Shown piece after piece: positions 30,449-40,290 of a DNA stretch of 64,000 bases. Positions within the stretch are counted from its first letter, which is position 1; each line of letters begins with the position of its first letter. Below the pieces are notes generated by a model that was given only the letters and a program-made list of their open reading frames with translations, ran no database searches and was not told where the DNA came from. Made by a program: the position numbers and the translations under genes. This stretch comes from Halomonas socia (GTDB lineage: Bacteria; Pseudomonadota; Gammaproteobacteria; Pseudomonadales; Halomonadaceae), in contig NZ_CP048812.1 in NCBI RefSeq assembly GCF_010977575.1, positions 496,001-560,000 of the forward strand, written 5' to 3'.

Positions 30449-31186
30449 TCACTCGGCCAGGAACGCCCGATAGGCCTCCCAGGCATCCTCCACACCGGTC
30501 TCGAGGAAATCCTGGCCGTGCTCGACCTTGGCCAGCGTGGGGTCGGAGCCCATGCGCCCATCGGGGAAGCGCCTGCGAAAGGTATCGGCATCGCAGTCGG
30601 CGCTGCCCTTGGGCGCCAACTGCGGCGACATCGCCACCGACTTCTCGACCCCGGCGGCGTACCACGAAAGCGCCACCTCCGAGGCGGTGGCGTGGCTGCC
30701 CTCGGCATCGCCGTACAGCGACTGCGCCAGATCGCGCCCGCGCCGCCCGCTGAACCAGCTGTACAGCGACAAGTTCAGCGGCCGGCCGTCGCCGGCCAGG
30801 CTGCGCGCGGTATAGACCTCGGCGAAGGCGGCCTTGATGGTGGCAATGTTGCCGCCGTGGCCGTTGAGGAAGAACACATGGGTGAAGCCGTGGCGGGCCA
30901 GCGACACGATGGTGTCTCGCAGTACTGCAATCAAGGTGCTGGGAGCCAGGCTCAGCGAGCCGGGGAAGGCCAGATGATGCTGGGCCATGCCGATATTCTG
31001 GGTCGGCGCCACCAGCACGTCGTGGCGCTCCCCCAGGGCCCAGGCGATCGCCTCGGGGCAGATCGCATCGGTGCCGATCAGGCCGTTGGGGCCATGCTGC
31101 TCGGTGGAGCCGATCGGCACGATGATACCCGTGTGACGGGCCAGGTAGGCCTCGACCTCCTGCCAGGTGGCGTGCTGCAGTCGCAT
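30449..31186 (-). CDS. Creatininase-family amidohydrolase
   Basis: The 245-residue protein has the metal-binding family motifs IIVPIGSTEQHGPNGLIGTD and VFFLNGHGGNIATIKAAF, plus EGSHATASEVALS. The family opens cyclic amides such as creatinine or acts on related small molecules (including MftE and FAPy deformylase types). An M24 creatinase-like gene lies 1.8 kb downstream on the same strand, so the two may act on related substrates. The exact reaction is not evident. Confidence 0.88.
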   Translation of the reverse strand: MRLQHATWQEVEAYLARHTGIIVPIGSTEQHGPNGLIGTDAICPEAIAWALGERHDVLVAPTQNIGMAQHHLAFPGSLSLAPSTLIAVLRDTIVSLARHGFTHVFFLNGHGGNIATIKAAFAEVYTARSLAGDGRPLNLSLYSWFSGRRGRDLAQSLYGDAEGSHATASEVALSWYAAGVEKSVAMSPQLAPKGSADCDADTFRRRFPDGRMGSDPTLAKVEHGQDFLETGVEDAWEAYRAFLAE

Positions 31187-31258
31187 GGCGGCTCCTCGAC
31201 AAGCTCAGACAATGGATACCCCCACCTTAGCAGCAAACTGCCGCCCGCCAAGCCCCCC

Positions 31259-33208
31259 TCAGTAGCTCGGCAGCGCCGCCTGGCCCTCCTCGACCTTGAA
31301 GCGCTGGATCAGCCGCGCCAGCTCGCGAGCCTGGTCCTTGAGCGACTGGCTCGAGGTCGAGGCCTGCTCGACCAGCGCGGCATTCTGCTGGGTGACCTCC
31401 TCGAGCTGACTGACCGCCTGGTTGATCTGCTCGATCCCGGTGGACTGCTCGGTGGCCGCGGTGGCGATCTCGCCAACGAAGCTGGTGACCTGCTTGACAC
31501 CGTCGGCAATGGCCAGCAGCTGCTGGCTGGCGTCGGCGACCAGCGTCTCGCCCTCGTCGACTTTCTCGACGCTGGCGTTGACCACTGCGCGAATCTGGTT
31601 GGCCTCATCGGCACAGCGTCCGGCCAGCTGGCGCACCTCGGAGGCCACCACCGCGAAGCCGCGGCCGTGCTCGCCGGCACGCGCCGCCTCTACCGAAGCA
31701 TTCAGTGCCAGCAGGTTGGTCTGGAAGGCAATTGCATCGATCGCCTCGATGATGCTCACCACCCGCTGGTTGGCGTCCTTGATCGCCTGCATGGCGGCCG
31801 CCGCCTCGGTTCCCACGCTGCCGGCCTGGCGCGCCTTGTCGTCGAGCTCGCGCGACAAGCGCTCGGCCTGGGCGGCGGAATCGGCGGTCTGGCGCACGGT
31901 AGCGGTCATCTGCTCGATGCTGGTGGCAGTCTCGACCAGCGACGAGGACTGCTCTTCGGTGCGGCTGGCCAGATCCTCATTGCCCTGGGCGATCTCGCTG
32001 CTGGCGGTACTCACCGACTCGGCGGTGCCCTTGATGTCGTGCATCATGCGCCGAAGGTTGGCCTGCATCTCGTCGATATGCGCCAGCAGGCTGGTGGTAT
32101 CGCCAGGCTTGACCGGCACCCGCATGGTCAGGTCGCCGTCGACCACCCGGCGCACCACGTCGCTGGCCTGCTGGGGGTCACCGCCCAGCGTCTTGACCAC
32201 CGAGCGCACCACGCCCAGGCTGACCAGTACCGCTACCACCACGATCACCGCGGTCATCGCCACCAGTAGCCAGAACACCCGATGCACTTCGGCCAGCGCC
32301 TCGCGCTCGGGCCGCTCGACCACCAGCCCCCAGTCGAGGCGTGGCAGATAGCTGAAGCTGCCGATCACCGGCGTGCCGGCGGCGTCGCGATACTGACCAA
32401 CGCCGGCCTCGCCCGCGGCCACCGCTTCGGCGGCGCGGGTGGCAAGGGTGGTATCGCCCTCGCCCAGCGACGCCACCGGCGTCACCGGGGTGCCGTCGCT
32501 GGCCAGCAGGAAGGTGTCCGAGCTGCCCCCCAGCGACATCTCGGCCATGCGCTCGAACAGTACGCCAAGGCGTACCGCGGCACGCACCACGCCGACCACC
32601 TCACCGCCGTCGTAGACCGGCACCACCACGTTGCTGACCTGATTGCCGGTCGCCCGCGACACCAGTGGCTGCGAGAACACCATCTCGCCCTCTATCGCCT
32701 GCTGGAACCAGGCGCGGTCGGCGACCGCGAACTCGGCTGCAACGCTCGGCGACATCACCTCGACACCGTCGTCATAGCTCACCCCGGACACCCCGTGGCC
32801 GTCCGGACCGACGAAGAAGATGGTGTCGTAGAAGCCGTCCTGGGCGGCGATCTGTGCCAGCAAATGGTCGATCTGTTCGACCTCGACCCGACGCACCGGA
32901 TCGAGACCGGCGATATAGCGCATGTCGTCCTGGCGCGCATCGAGCCACTGGCTGAACGACTCGCTCATCATCTCGCCGGTGCCCTGCAGCTGATTGATGG
33001 TCGCCTGGGTATAGGACTGGCGATATTGGAGATACACCAGGCTGGCGACCACGATTACCGACACCAGCACCAGTGACACGATCATCAGCGTCAAGCGGCT
33101 GCTGAAGCCCAGGCGACGGACTTTATTAGTATTTCTTTTATTAACAGCGTGCTGATTACCCCGATCATGGTGATAATCATCGGGGGACGGCGTCAGCATT
33201 TGATTCAT
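31259..33208 (-). CDS. Methyl-accepting chemotaxis protein
   Basis: The 649-residue chemoreceptor starts at ATG 33208 after GAGGAAC. A first membrane segment ([20 protein letters not shown]) is followed by a dCache-type periplasmic sensor (about 50-305), a second membrane segment ([19 protein letters not shown]), HAMP, and a signalling domain with the hairpin core [19 protein letters not shown]. There is no C-terminal NWETF-like tether. A very good sigma-28 promoter lies upstream, tying it to flagellar control. Confidence 0.95.
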   Translation of the reverse strand: MNQMLTPSPDDYHHDRGNQHAVNKRNTNKVRRLGFSSRLTLMIVSLVLVSVIVVASLVYLQYRQSYTQATINQLQGTGEMMSESFSQWLDARQDDMRYIAGLDPVRRVEVEQIDHLLAQIAAQDGFYDTIFFVGPDGHGVSGVSYDDGVEVMSPSVAAEFAVADRAWFQQAIEGEMVFSQPLVSRATGNQVSNVVVPVYDGGEVVGVVRAAVRLGVLFERMAEMSLGGSSDTFLLASDGTPVTPVASLGEGDTTLATRAAEAVAAGEAGVGQYRDAAGTPVIGSFSYLPRLDWGLVVERPEREALAEVHRVFWLLVAMTAVIVVVAVLVSLGVVRSVVKTLGGDPQQASDVVRRVVDGDLTMRVPVKPGDTTSLLAHIDEMQANLRRMMHDIKGTAESVSTASSEIAQGNEDLASRTEEQSSSLVETATSIEQMTATVRQTADSAAQAERLSRELDDKARQAGSVGTEAAAAMQAIKDANQRVVSIIEAIDAIAFQTNLLALNASVEAARAGEHGRGFAVVASEVRQLAGRCADEANQIRAVVNASVEKVDEGETLVADASQQLLAIADGVKQVTSFVGEIATAATEQSTGIEQINQAVSQLEEVTQQNAALVEQASTSSQSLKDQARELARLIQRFKVEEGQAALPSY

Positions 33209-33303
33209 GGCGTAGTTCCTCTGCGAGTCGGCGAGGCGCCGGCAGGCCTGCACGCGTCAGGCTGCCGGGATGTTATTATCGAGTGGTGATGATCTTGCTT
33301 TGA

Positions 33304-33330
33304 TTATCGGCACTCACCGCGCAGACTTTA
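33304..33330 (-). promoter_or_regulatory. Sigma-28 (FliA) promoter for the chemoreceptor gene
   Basis: On the minus strand TAAAGTCT (33323-33330), 11 bases, and GCCGATAA (33304-33311) match the FliA consensus TAAAGTTT-N11-GCCGATAA with one difference. It ends 95 bases before the chemoreceptor ATG. The rest of 33209-33467 is AT-rich and shows no other gene. Confidence 0.8.
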
Positions 33331-33467
33331 GGCGTATACCAGAAGAGTTGTATGCATAACGTTTAATCGTTATAGCCGACCGCCTTATATGATGGGTTAT
33401 TTATATAATCATATAAATAATTTCTATTGCAAAAGTTTGCCGTTTGCTTGTTTAGCTACTCACAAGA

Positions 33468-34328
33468 TCAGTGCTCGTCTTGCTGCTCATCGGCCAGCGC
33501 TGCCATACGCTCGGCGTGTGCCTCGCGGGCGTCTTCGATGACCTCGAGCAACTGGTCGACGTCGACCGCACGGGTATCGGGGGTAAAGCAGCCGGTCAGC
33601 GGCGCGTCCGGCTGCAGCTCGCCGGCGGCATACAGCGCCCAGATCTCCTTGCCGTAGTCGGTCTCGAGCAGCGCCGGTGCGAAGCGGCCGAAATAGCGGC
33701 GCATGTTGTCGACGTCACGCTCGAGCATGCTCGCGGCGCTGTTATTGCCGGCGGCGTCCACCGCCTGGGGCAGGTCGATGATCACCGGGCCGTGGGCATC
33801 GACCAGCACGTTGAACTCGGAGAGATCGCCGTGCACCAGGCCGGCACACAGCATGCGTACCACGTCGCGCATCACCTGGGCGTGATAGTCGATGGCCTGC
33901 TCGGCACTCAGGCTCACATCGTCCAGGCGCGGGGCGGCGTAGCCTTCGGCGTCCTGGATCATCTCCATCAGCAGCACGCCGTCGACGAAGCCGTAAGGCT
34001 GCGGCACCCGCACCTCGGCCGCCGCCAGCCGGTAGAGCGCATCGACCTCGGCGTTCAGCCAGGCCTGCTCCTGCTCCTTCTGGCCGTAGCGGGTCTTCTT
34101 GGCCATGGCACGCGTGCGGCGACTGTTGCGCTCGCGGCGCCCCTCCTGATACTGCGCCGCCTGCTTGAAACTGCGCTGCTTGGCTTCCTTGAAGACCTTG
34201 GCGCAGCGCAGCGCCTCGCCGCAGCGCACCACGTAGACCTGAGCTTCCTTGCCGCTCATCAGTTGGGTGACGACCTCATCGATCATCCCATCCTCAACCA
34301 GCGGCTGTAGACGTTTGGGTATTTTCAT
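33468..34328 (-). CDS. RIO-family serine kinase (PA4780-like)
   Basis: The 286-residue protein has the RIO kinase features: GKEAQVYVVRCGEALRCAKV (P-loop and Lys), the catalytic loop LVHGDLSEFNVLVD, and the metal-binding VIIDLPQAVDAAGNNSA. RIO kinases phosphorylate or act as ATPases on RNA-protein targets; the bacterial form in Pseudomonas (PA4780) is a dimeric kinase of unknown target. It follows dbpA by 17 bases on the same strand, which suggests a link to ribosome assembly or RNA handling. Confidence 0.9.
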   Translation of the reverse strand: MKIPKRLQPLVEDGMIDEVVTQLMSGKEAQVYVVRCGEALRCAKVFKEAKQRSFKQAAQYQEGRRERNSRRTRAMAKKTRYGQKEQEQAWLNAEVDALYRLAAAEVRVPQPYGFVDGVLLMEMIQDAEGYAAPRLDDVSLSAEQAIDYHAQVMRDVVRMLCAGLVHGDLSEFNVLVDAHGPVIIDLPQAVDAAGNNSAASMLERDVDNMRRYFGRFAPALLETDYGKEIWALYAAGELQPDAPLTGCFTPDTRAVDVDQLLEVIEDAREAHAERMAALADEQQDEH

Positions 34329-34345
34329 GGCCCTAGTGTGGCATA

Positions 34346-35746
34346 TCAGTGGCGAATTCGGCGCACGCGAACGCGACGCCCCTTGAGCGGGTCGGCGCTC
34401 AGCTTGGCCAGGGCCTGCTCGACCACCTCGCGGCTGACCGCGACATAGGCGCTGCGCGCCAGCACCTTGATCTTGCCGACCTGGTCACCGCTGATGCCGC
34501 CTTCCCCGGTCAGCGCACCCAGTATATCGCCGGGGCGCAGCTTCTGCTGCTTGCCGCTACCGAGCTGCAGCGTGGCCATCGGCGGCGCCGCCGGCTCGCG
34601 CTCGAGCACGCTGCGCGGTGGCAGCATCGCCTCCTCGAGGGGGGCGCCGAGAAACTCGACGAGACGCGCCAGGCGGTAGCTTTCGGCCTCGCTGACCAGC
34701 GTGCAGGCGACACCGGAATCTCCCGCGCGCCCGGTGCGACCAACCCGGTGAACATGCACCTCCAGGTCGCGGGCGATCTGGTAGTTGAAGACCGCATCCA
34801 GCGCGGCGATATCCAGCCCGCGGGCCGCCACGTCGGTGGCCACCAGGATCGAGGCGCTGCGGTTGGCAAACAGCACCAGCAGCCGGTCGCGGTCGGCCTG
34901 CTCGAGGTCGCCGTGCAGCGCCAGGGCGCTGAACCCGGCGTCGCACAGCGCCGCGGCCACCTCATCGGTCTCGCGCTTGGTGTTGCAGAACACCACGCTC
35001 GAGGTCGGCCGCAGCGCCAGCAGCAGGCGCCGCAGGGCGTCGAAGCGCGCCGCCTCGTCGGCGACGCGATAGACACGCTGGTCGATGCTGTCGGCGTCAT
35101 GGGTCGAGGCGATCTCGACGCGGGCCGGCTTGCGCATCAGCGCCTCGGCCACCGCCTTGACCGCCTCGCTGTAGGTGGCGCTGAACAGCCAAGTCTGGCG
35201 GCGCGGCGGCGTCTCGGTAACGATCGCCTCGAGCGACGCCTGAAAGCCCATGTCGAGCATGCGGTCGGCCTCGTCCAGCACCAGCGTCTCGAGCCCGCGC
35301 AGGTTCAGCGAGCCCTTGCGCAGATGCTCCTCGACGCGCCCCGGCGTGCCCACCACGATATGTGCCCCATGGGCCAACGAGCTGAGCTGCGGCCCCAGCG
35401 CCGCGCCGCCGCACAGCGTCAGCACCTTGACGTTGGCCAGCAGCCGCGCCAGGCGACGCAGCTCCTCGGCGACCTGATCGGCCAGCTCGCGGGTCGGGCA
35501 CAGCACCAGCGCCTGCACGCGAAAGCTCACCACCTCGAGCCGCGCCAGTAGTCCCAGGCCGAACGCCGCGGTCTTGCCCGAACCGGTCTGGGCCTGGGCG
35601 ATCAGGTCGCGCCCGGCCAGCATCGGCGGCAGGCCCTCGGCCTGCACCGGCGTCATGCGCCGATAGCCCAGCGCCTCGAGGTTGGCGAGCAGTTCGGGGG
35701 CCAGTGGCAGCGCGCTGAAAACAGCGTCGGCGGGGGCATCGGACAC
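34346..35746 (-). CDS. dbpA: ATP-dependent RNA helicase DbpA
   Basis: DbpA unwinds RNA near hairpin 92 of 23S rRNA during 50S assembly. The 466-residue protein has AQTGSGKTAAFGLGLL, the DEAD box LVLDEADRMLDMGF, SAT, and HRVGRTGRAGDSG, then the C-terminal RNA-binding domain (GDILGALTGEGGISGDQVGK and IKVLARSAYVAVS) specific to DbpA. I use GTG 35746 (VSDAPADAVFSALPL); no closer ATG exists and the upstream frame is not conserved-looking. Confidence 0.92.
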   Translation of the reverse strand: MSDAPADAVFSALPLAPELLANLEALGYRRMTPVQAEGLPPMLAGRDLIAQAQTGSGKTAAFGLGLLARLEVVSFRVQALVLCPTRELADQVAEELRRLARLLANVKVLTLCGGAALGPQLSSLAHGAHIVVGTPGRVEEHLRKGSLNLRGLETLVLDEADRMLDMGFQASLEAIVTETPPRRQTWLFSATYSEAVKAVAEALMRKPARVEIASTHDADSIDQRVYRVADEAARFDALRRLLLALRPTSSVVFCNTKRETDEVAAALCDAGFSALALHGDLEQADRDRLLVLFANRSASILVATDVAARGLDIAALDAVFNYQIARDLEVHVHRVGRTGRAGDSGVACTLVSEAESYRLARLVEFLGAPLEEAMLPPRSVLEREPAAPPMATLQLGSGKQQKLRPGDILGALTGEGGISGDQVGKIKVLARSAYVAVSREVVEQALAKLSADPLKGRRVRVRRIRH

Positions 35747-36000
35747 GGAGTAGTACCTGCAGCGAGAATGCGGGCGGCGAGAATACCAGAAAGCGCGCCG
35801 TGCAAGAATGCTATATACCTGCTCGCCGCTCGACACCGTCGATCAGCGGCGTCACAACACTTCCGCAACTCGCAGGGCCACGGCCTGCGTCGTTTTATCT
35901 TGCCATACCACACTTCACTTAGTCTGGCATACAAGATTATGCTGCATCGCAGCAAAAACGCGGCTAAAATAAGGATGTCGCCCACAGGAGGGTCAACGCC

Positions 36001-36117
36001 ATGCACCTTACTCCGACGACTGCCCCCCCGGCAGATAACGACGTCCTTGATCACTGGCTCCATCAGGCCGAACAGCTGCGCGCCGCCGCCGAGGCGCTGA
36101 GCGAATATCTCGGCTGA
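36001..36117 (+). CDS. Possible 38-residue protein
   Basis: A short ORF starts at ATG 36001 with AGGAGGG eight bases upstream. It reads MHLTPTTAPPADNDVLDHWL, then HQAEQLRAAAEALSEYLG, with a plausible amphipathic helix. No family is recognised. The ribosome site is the main evidence. The interval between dbpA and this ORF (35747-36000) holds no other gene. Confidence 0.4.
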   Translation: MHLTPTTAPPADNDVLDHWLHQAEQLRAAAEALSEYLG

Positions 36118-36233
36118 TACCGCTCGGACAAGCGCTGGGTACGCAAAGCCTGCTATGATGGCCCGGCAACATCGTCAAGCACGGAGAAGACACCACGATC
36201 GATCATTCTTTCCAAGCCCTACCGGAGGTTCTC

Positions 36234-36545
36234 ATGAAGGTCTATAAACCTGAGTGGCACTGTACGTTTAGCGTAAACGAGAGCGCAGAAGAATCCGCCA
36301 GCTGGAAAGAGCGCATCGCCTGGCTGATGCGAGATATCGCAGACAGGTTGGACGGAAGCGGTAGAACGATCAAGATTGACTGCGACGTCACCCCACGGGT
36401 GAGCCGTCAGGAGGTGGACAGCTGCCTGGGCAAGGGCTTCGAGGTGACTCAGAGCCTACTGATGCAACTCGCTCACCAGGCCGCATGCGAGGATGTCATG
36501 CGCGACGCCAAGGCGGAGCTGTTCGAGGAAGACTACCAGCACTGA
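36234..36545 (+). CDS. Unknown 103-residue protein
   Basis: The gene starts behind GGAGGTTCTC and gives a soluble acidic protein: MKVYKPEWHCTFSVNESAEE, KERIAWLMRDIADRLDGSGR, then IKIDCDVTPRVSRQEVDSCL. I recognise no named family, but ribosome site, length and composition are those of a real gene. A hairpin terminator follows. Confidence 0.7.
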   Translation: MKVYKPEWHCTFSVNESAEESASWKERIAWLMRDIADRLDGSGRTIKIDCDVTPRVSRQEVDSCLGKGFEVTQSLLMQLAHQAACEDVMRDAKAELFEEDYQH

Positions 36546-36578
36546 CCTCAGTCATTGTCCGATGTAACGCGGTGACAT

Positions 36579-36607
36579 CACCCCACCCTGCTCAGCAGCG
36601 TGGGGTG
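36579..36607 (+). terminator. Terminator after the 103-residue gene
   Basis: An 8-bp stem (CACCCCAC at 36579-36586 with GTGGGGTG at 36600-36607) is followed by TTTCGCTT. The T-run is short, so it may be weak. Confidence 0.5.
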
Positions 36608-36661
36608 TTTCGCTTACGGCCCAGGCGAACGGTTCCGCGGTATCCGGCAGTGAAAAAGTGC

Positions 36662-36688
36662 TAAAGGTATCGTGCCAGAGTCCGTTAA
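36662..36688 (+). promoter_or_regulatory. Possible sigma-28 promoter for the DISM-GGDEF gene
   Basis: TAAAGGTA, 11 bases, TCCGTTAA resembles the FliA consensus with the right spacing but differs at several positions. It lies 43 bases before the TTG start of a diguanylate cyclase gene. It is less convincing than the site at 33304-33330. Confidence 0.35.
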
Positions 36689-36730
36689 TCCCTGTATGGA
36701 TGTCGCATCCCCGTAACACGAGACTGCCTA

Positions 36731-38536
36731 TTGAAGCCTGCCGTGCGCTTTCGACTGACCCCACGCTTGCTGGCTGGCGTGTTATTGGGGCTCTGCTGGC
36801 TCACTCAAGCGCTGGCCGACGTCCCGACCCTTGCGCTCAGTGACGCGCAGGGCCGTTATGCGCTGGATCCCTACACCGCGCTAGTGACCGACCCTCACCG
36901 CGACCTGACGCTCGACGCCCTGCTCAACGAGCCCATCGACTTCACAATGGCCCAGCAACGCAGCAACCTGCACCTCGGCTATACCCAGGGCCCAGTGTGG
37001 TTGCGCAGCGAGCTGCAAAACGCGAGCAGCGCAGCGCAGCAGTGGATCGTGCAGTTCGAGTACCCCTTCCTCGACTACGTCACGCTGCACATCGTACGCG
37101 GCCAGACCACCGAGGTGCTGAAGAGTGGCAGCGCCGTACCCGTTGGGCAGCGTGCCATGGCCCATCGGCAAGCGGTATTTCCACTGACGCTGACAGCAGG
37201 AGAAGACGTCACCCTGCTCGCGCGAGTGGAGTCTCACGGCAGCAAGATGCTAAGCGCCAACCTGCTCAGCCCCGAGCGCTTCTACACCAGCAACGACCGC
37301 CAGAACTTCTGGTTGGCGACCTACTTCGGCATGCTGCTGGCGCTCGGGTCCTACAACCTGCTGCTGTTCTTCGGCCTCAGAGAGCGGGTCTTCCTGCACT
37401 ATGCGCTGTTCGTGTTCGGCTTCACCCTGGCGATCCTCACCTTCAACGGCACCGGCACGCTGATCTTCTGGAGCGCGCTCGGCGAGCACAGCGGCCGACT
37501 GGTCACACTGGGCTTTACCCTGGCCTCGGCGATGGCCACGCTGTTCGCCCAGAGTTTCCTCGACACCGCCACCTACAGCCCGCGCTGGCATCGCGTGCTC
37601 GGCGCGTTTCGGATGTGGTGCTGGCTGGCAGTGGTCATGGCGCTGCTGCTGCCGATGCAGGCCGCGCTGCAGGTCATGGACGTGACCGGGTTCGGCGCGG
37701 CGCTATTGTTGCTGAGCTGCGCCATCAGCAGCAGCCTGCGCAAGGTTCCAGGGGCACGGCTGTTCATGCTGGCCTGGTCGATCTTCCTGCTCGGCGCTTC
37801 GGTATTCGCACTGCGCAATCTCGGCATTCTGCCGTCCAACTTCATCACCCTCCACGGCATCCAGATCGGCTCGGCGCTAGAGATGCTGCTGCTCTCCTTC
37901 GCCCTGGCGGCGCGCTTCAACAAGCTCAAGCGGCAGAAGGAACAGGCCCAGGCCGACATGCTGGCCTCGCTCAAGCGCCATGAGGCCGCCCTCGAGCAGA
38001 AGGTTGCCGAGCGTACCACCGAACTCGAGACAATGGCTTCAAGCGACATGCTCACCGGGCTCTTGAATCGCAATGGCCTGGCACAGTGTGCGGCCTCGGC
38101 ATTAGAGCGCAGCCACCGCATGCAACAGCCATTGGCGCTACTGATGCTCGACCTGGACGACTTCAAGCCGATCAATGACCGCTTTGGCCACGCCGTCGGC
38201 GACCTGGTGCTACAGCGCGTGGCGCATCGAATCGCCGCCCAGGCCCGCGATGGCGACCACTGCGCGCGCTTTGGCGGCGACGAGTTCATCGTCCTTGCCG
38301 AAAACTGCGGTGATGAAGACGACGTGGCCGAGATCCGTCAGCGCCTCACCGAAGCCATCACCGCACCCATCGCGCTACCCAACGGCAGCCGCGTCAGCGT
38401 CGGTGTGAGCATTGGCAGTAGCCGCTACACCGGCGGCCCACCCGACTTCGGAGAGCTGCTGCGTCAGGCCGACATCGCCATGTATCGGACCAAGAGCGGG
38501 GAGCGCCGCCAGGAGTATACGCCTGGCCGGAAATAA
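36731..38536 (+). CDS. 7TMR-DISM diguanylate cyclase
   Basis: The 601-residue protein has a signal peptide (LLAGVLLGLCWLTQALA), a periplasmic DISMED2 domain (about 35-175), seven membrane helices (about 180-390), a short coiled coil (ALEQKVAERTTELETMAS) and a GGDEF domain with MLDLDDFKPINDRFGHAVGD and RFGGDEFIVLAE. The GGDEF motif is intact. DISM proteins sense small ligands, often carbohydrates, outside the inner membrane. The start is TTG 36731 (KPAVRFRLTPRL); GTG 36743 is an alternative. Confidence 0.9.
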   Translation: MKPAVRFRLTPRLLAGVLLGLCWLTQALADVPTLALSDAQGRYALDPYTALVTDPHRDLTLDALLNEPIDFTMAQQRSNLHLGYTQGPVWLRSELQNASSAAQQWIVQFEYPFLDYVTLHIVRGQTTEVLKSGSAVPVGQRAMAHRQAVFPLTLTAGEDVTLLARVESHGSKMLSANLLSPERFYTSNDRQNFWLATYFGMLLALGSYNLLLFFGLRERVFLHYALFVFGFTLAILTFNGTGTLIFWSALGEHSGRLVTLGFTLASAMATLFAQSFLDTATYSPRWHRVLGAFRMWCWLAVVMALLLPMQAALQVMDVTGFGAALLLLSCAISSSLRKVPGARLFMLAWSIFLLGASVFALRNLGILPSNFITLHGIQIGSALEMLLLSFALAARFNKLKRQKEQAQADMLASLKRHEAALEQKVAERTTELETMASSDMLTGLLNRNGLAQCAASALERSHRMQQPLALLMLDLDDFKPINDRFGHAVGDLVLQRVAHRIAAQARDGDHCARFGGDEFIVLAENCGDEDDVAEIRQRLTEAITAPIALPNGSRVSVGVSIGSSRYTGGPPDFGELLRQADIAMYRTKSGERRQEYTPGRK

Positions 38537-38636
38537 GCCGTGAAATGGGGCCAGATCGTACGCCATAACGCGCTATTGAAACCGTATGCTACACACTATA
38601 GTGAGGATGAGACCGTTGCCTTACGGAGTGACCAAG

Positions 38637-38902
38637 ATGGGTGTCTCAGGCGTCTCCTGCCATCTGCCTGCCGAACCGGTGAGTGCCGCCTACCCGTTGG
38701 CGGATACCCTCAACTGGCGATTGATGCCACCCTCGGTTGCCGCCTGGCCAAGGCCAAGGTGCGCCTCGACCGCCTCGAGCAGCAGCCCCACTCGCGCGAC
38801 GATTCGGCGCTGGCCTCCGCCCGGGTGGAATTCGCCCTCGCCTCGCGGGCATTGGCCGATGCTCTGATCGCTCAGCGAGTTCACTTGACCCTTGAGCAAT
38901 GA
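38637..38902 (+). pseudogene. Unknown small ORF, possibly frameshifted
   Basis: ATG 38637 has a CGGAG site and begins MGVSGVSCHLPAEPVSAAYP, but that frame soon becomes arginine/proline-rich. A second frame takes over near 38720 and reads as a natural helical protein (LAKAKVRLDRLEQQPHSRDD, then SALASARVEFALASRALADA) up to 38902. One frame change would join them. The second frame is also open from GTG 38540. No family is recognised. Confidence 0.3.
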
Positions 38903-39116
38903 ATCAACTATCGCTCGGCCTGTAGCCAAACGACAACACCAGAACCCTTTGCTTTTATTATAAAAAAACCTGAAACTCGTAATGAGTGTTGGTAACTGAA
39001 GACATATCTCCTGTTGTAGCTAGCAAAAGATCAATGCTTACGGGCAGCCTGGCCCGCCTACCCCCCCACCTCTTTGTTTTTACATAACAATTCATTTATT
39101 TGGAACATTTTTTGCC

Positions 39117-39122
39117 TATAAT
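39117..39122 (+). promoter_or_regulatory. Likely -10 box in an AT-rich gap upstream of a diguanylate cyclase
   Basis: A perfect TATAAT stands in the 480-base stretch 38903-39384, which is AT-rich with runs of A and T and contains no gene I recognise. No good -35 box is at 17 bp (TTTATT at 16 bp is weak). Transcription from here would give a leader of about 260 bases before ATG 39385. Confidence 0.35.
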
Positions 39123-39384
39123 ATGCGACTGGGAAGTTGCTCCGTGCCTGCCAGTGGCCGCGAAAAGTTCGTCATGGATAGACGTATGGACGAGTCCAGC
39201 AAGGATGCTTTTACTCCAGAGAATTCACCTTTAGCAGATTAGCTCCAACTTTTCTGGCGTCCCTAAGGATGTGTTTCCACGCGCTACGTGTAAATGCAGC
39301 CACGACTCGACCAGTCAGCGATGTGCGTCAACTTGCAACTCTGTTACGCCCGGCAGCTACAGATTTCGAATCGAGACGCCTGAC

Positions 39385-40290
39385 ATGAAAAAAACTCATC
39401 ACAATGCTCTGACGACAAATCTCAACCTATTGATCTCAGGCACTATCTTCGCCCTCGCCATTGGGCCAATTACGACATCAATGCTGAAGCAGAGAAGCTT
39501 CTCAGAGGCTGGCGCGATAGGCTCTCCCAGCTTGGAGATCATATTCAGCTGTGCATTTCTTGGCGGTGTCGTACTGGTCCTCGTTGCCATAGTGAGACCG
39601 CTATTCCGAGCTTACCAAGCACGCGAAGAAACATTGCGCACCCTGGAGCGTGAGCAAAAGAAACTTGAAGACCGCAACCGCCAGCTAGCACACCAGGCAT
39701 GCACTGATGGATTACTTGGCATCACCAATCGGCGCGAACTCGAGCGTCTATTAGCACTAGAATGGAAACGCGCGAATCGGGAACAGCAGCCTCTCGCCTT
39801 GCTACTGATCGATGTCGACCACTTCAAGCACTACAACGACAGCTATGGCCATTTGCAAGGGGATGCTTGTCTGAAGCGCCTCGCCCAAGCTCTCCAGCAG
39901 TCAACTGGCCGCCCATGCGATGTAGTCGCTCGCTTCGGTGGAGAAGAGTTTGCCATCCTGCTGCCAAATACCAAGCTCAATGGTGGGCTTGAAGTTGCCA
40001 AACGCGTTCACGAGAACCTCTCATGCCACGCGATCGCTTTTCCCAATTCCCCTTGCTCGGCTTTTGTTACGGTCAGCATCGGCGCCGCCAGTATGACACC
40101 CGAGCTGCTTGACTGCGGCCATGACCTGATCCAGCGTGCTGACAAGGCCCTCTATGCGGCCAAATACAATGGCCGCAACAGAACTGAATGCTTCCAGCCA
40201 CCGAGCCTAGTGTCGACTTCATGCATAGGGAAAATGTCTCCAAAGCCGCAGCACCTAGCAAGTAGCGGTAAAAGCCAGCGCATCGCCTAG
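39385..40290 (+). CDS. Membrane diguanylate cyclase, short form
   Basis: The 301-residue protein starts at ATG 39385 (MKKTHHNALTTNLNLLISGT); the frame is open upstream but without a good site. Two membrane helices (ISGTIFALAIGPITTSM and IIFSCAFLGGVVLVLVAIV) enclose a short periplasmic loop, then a coiled coil (RTLEREQKKLEDRNRQLAHQ) leads into a GGDEF domain with LLLIDVDHFKHYNDSYGHLQ and RFGGEEFAILLP. The motif is GGEEF, so it is probably active. The gene is visibly less GC-rich than its neighbours, which may mean a separate origin. The 285-base gap after it holds nothing recognised. Confidence 0.88.
   Translation: MKKTHHNALTTNLNLLISGTIFALAIGPITTSMLKQRSFSEAGAIGSPSLEIIFSCAFLGGVVLVLVAIVRPLFRAYQAREETLRTLEREQKKLEDRNRQLAHQACTDGLLGITNRRELERLLALEWKRANREQQPLALLLIDVDHFKHYNDSYGHLQGDACLKRLAQALQQSTGRPCDVVARFGGEEFAILLPNTKLNGGLEVAKRVHENLSCHAIAFPNSPCSAFVTVSIGAASMTPELLDCGHDLIQRADKALYAAKYNGRNRTECFQPPSLVSTSCIGKMSPKPQHLASSGKSQRIA

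Noticed and set aside
30179-32269. A 696-codon plus-strand frame
   Set aside because: Antisense to the tautomerase, creatininase-family and chemoreceptor genes; same composition artefact.
38576-38602. TTGAAA and TATAGT as a promoter
   Set aside because: The spacing is only 15 bp and the downstream ORF is itself doubtful.
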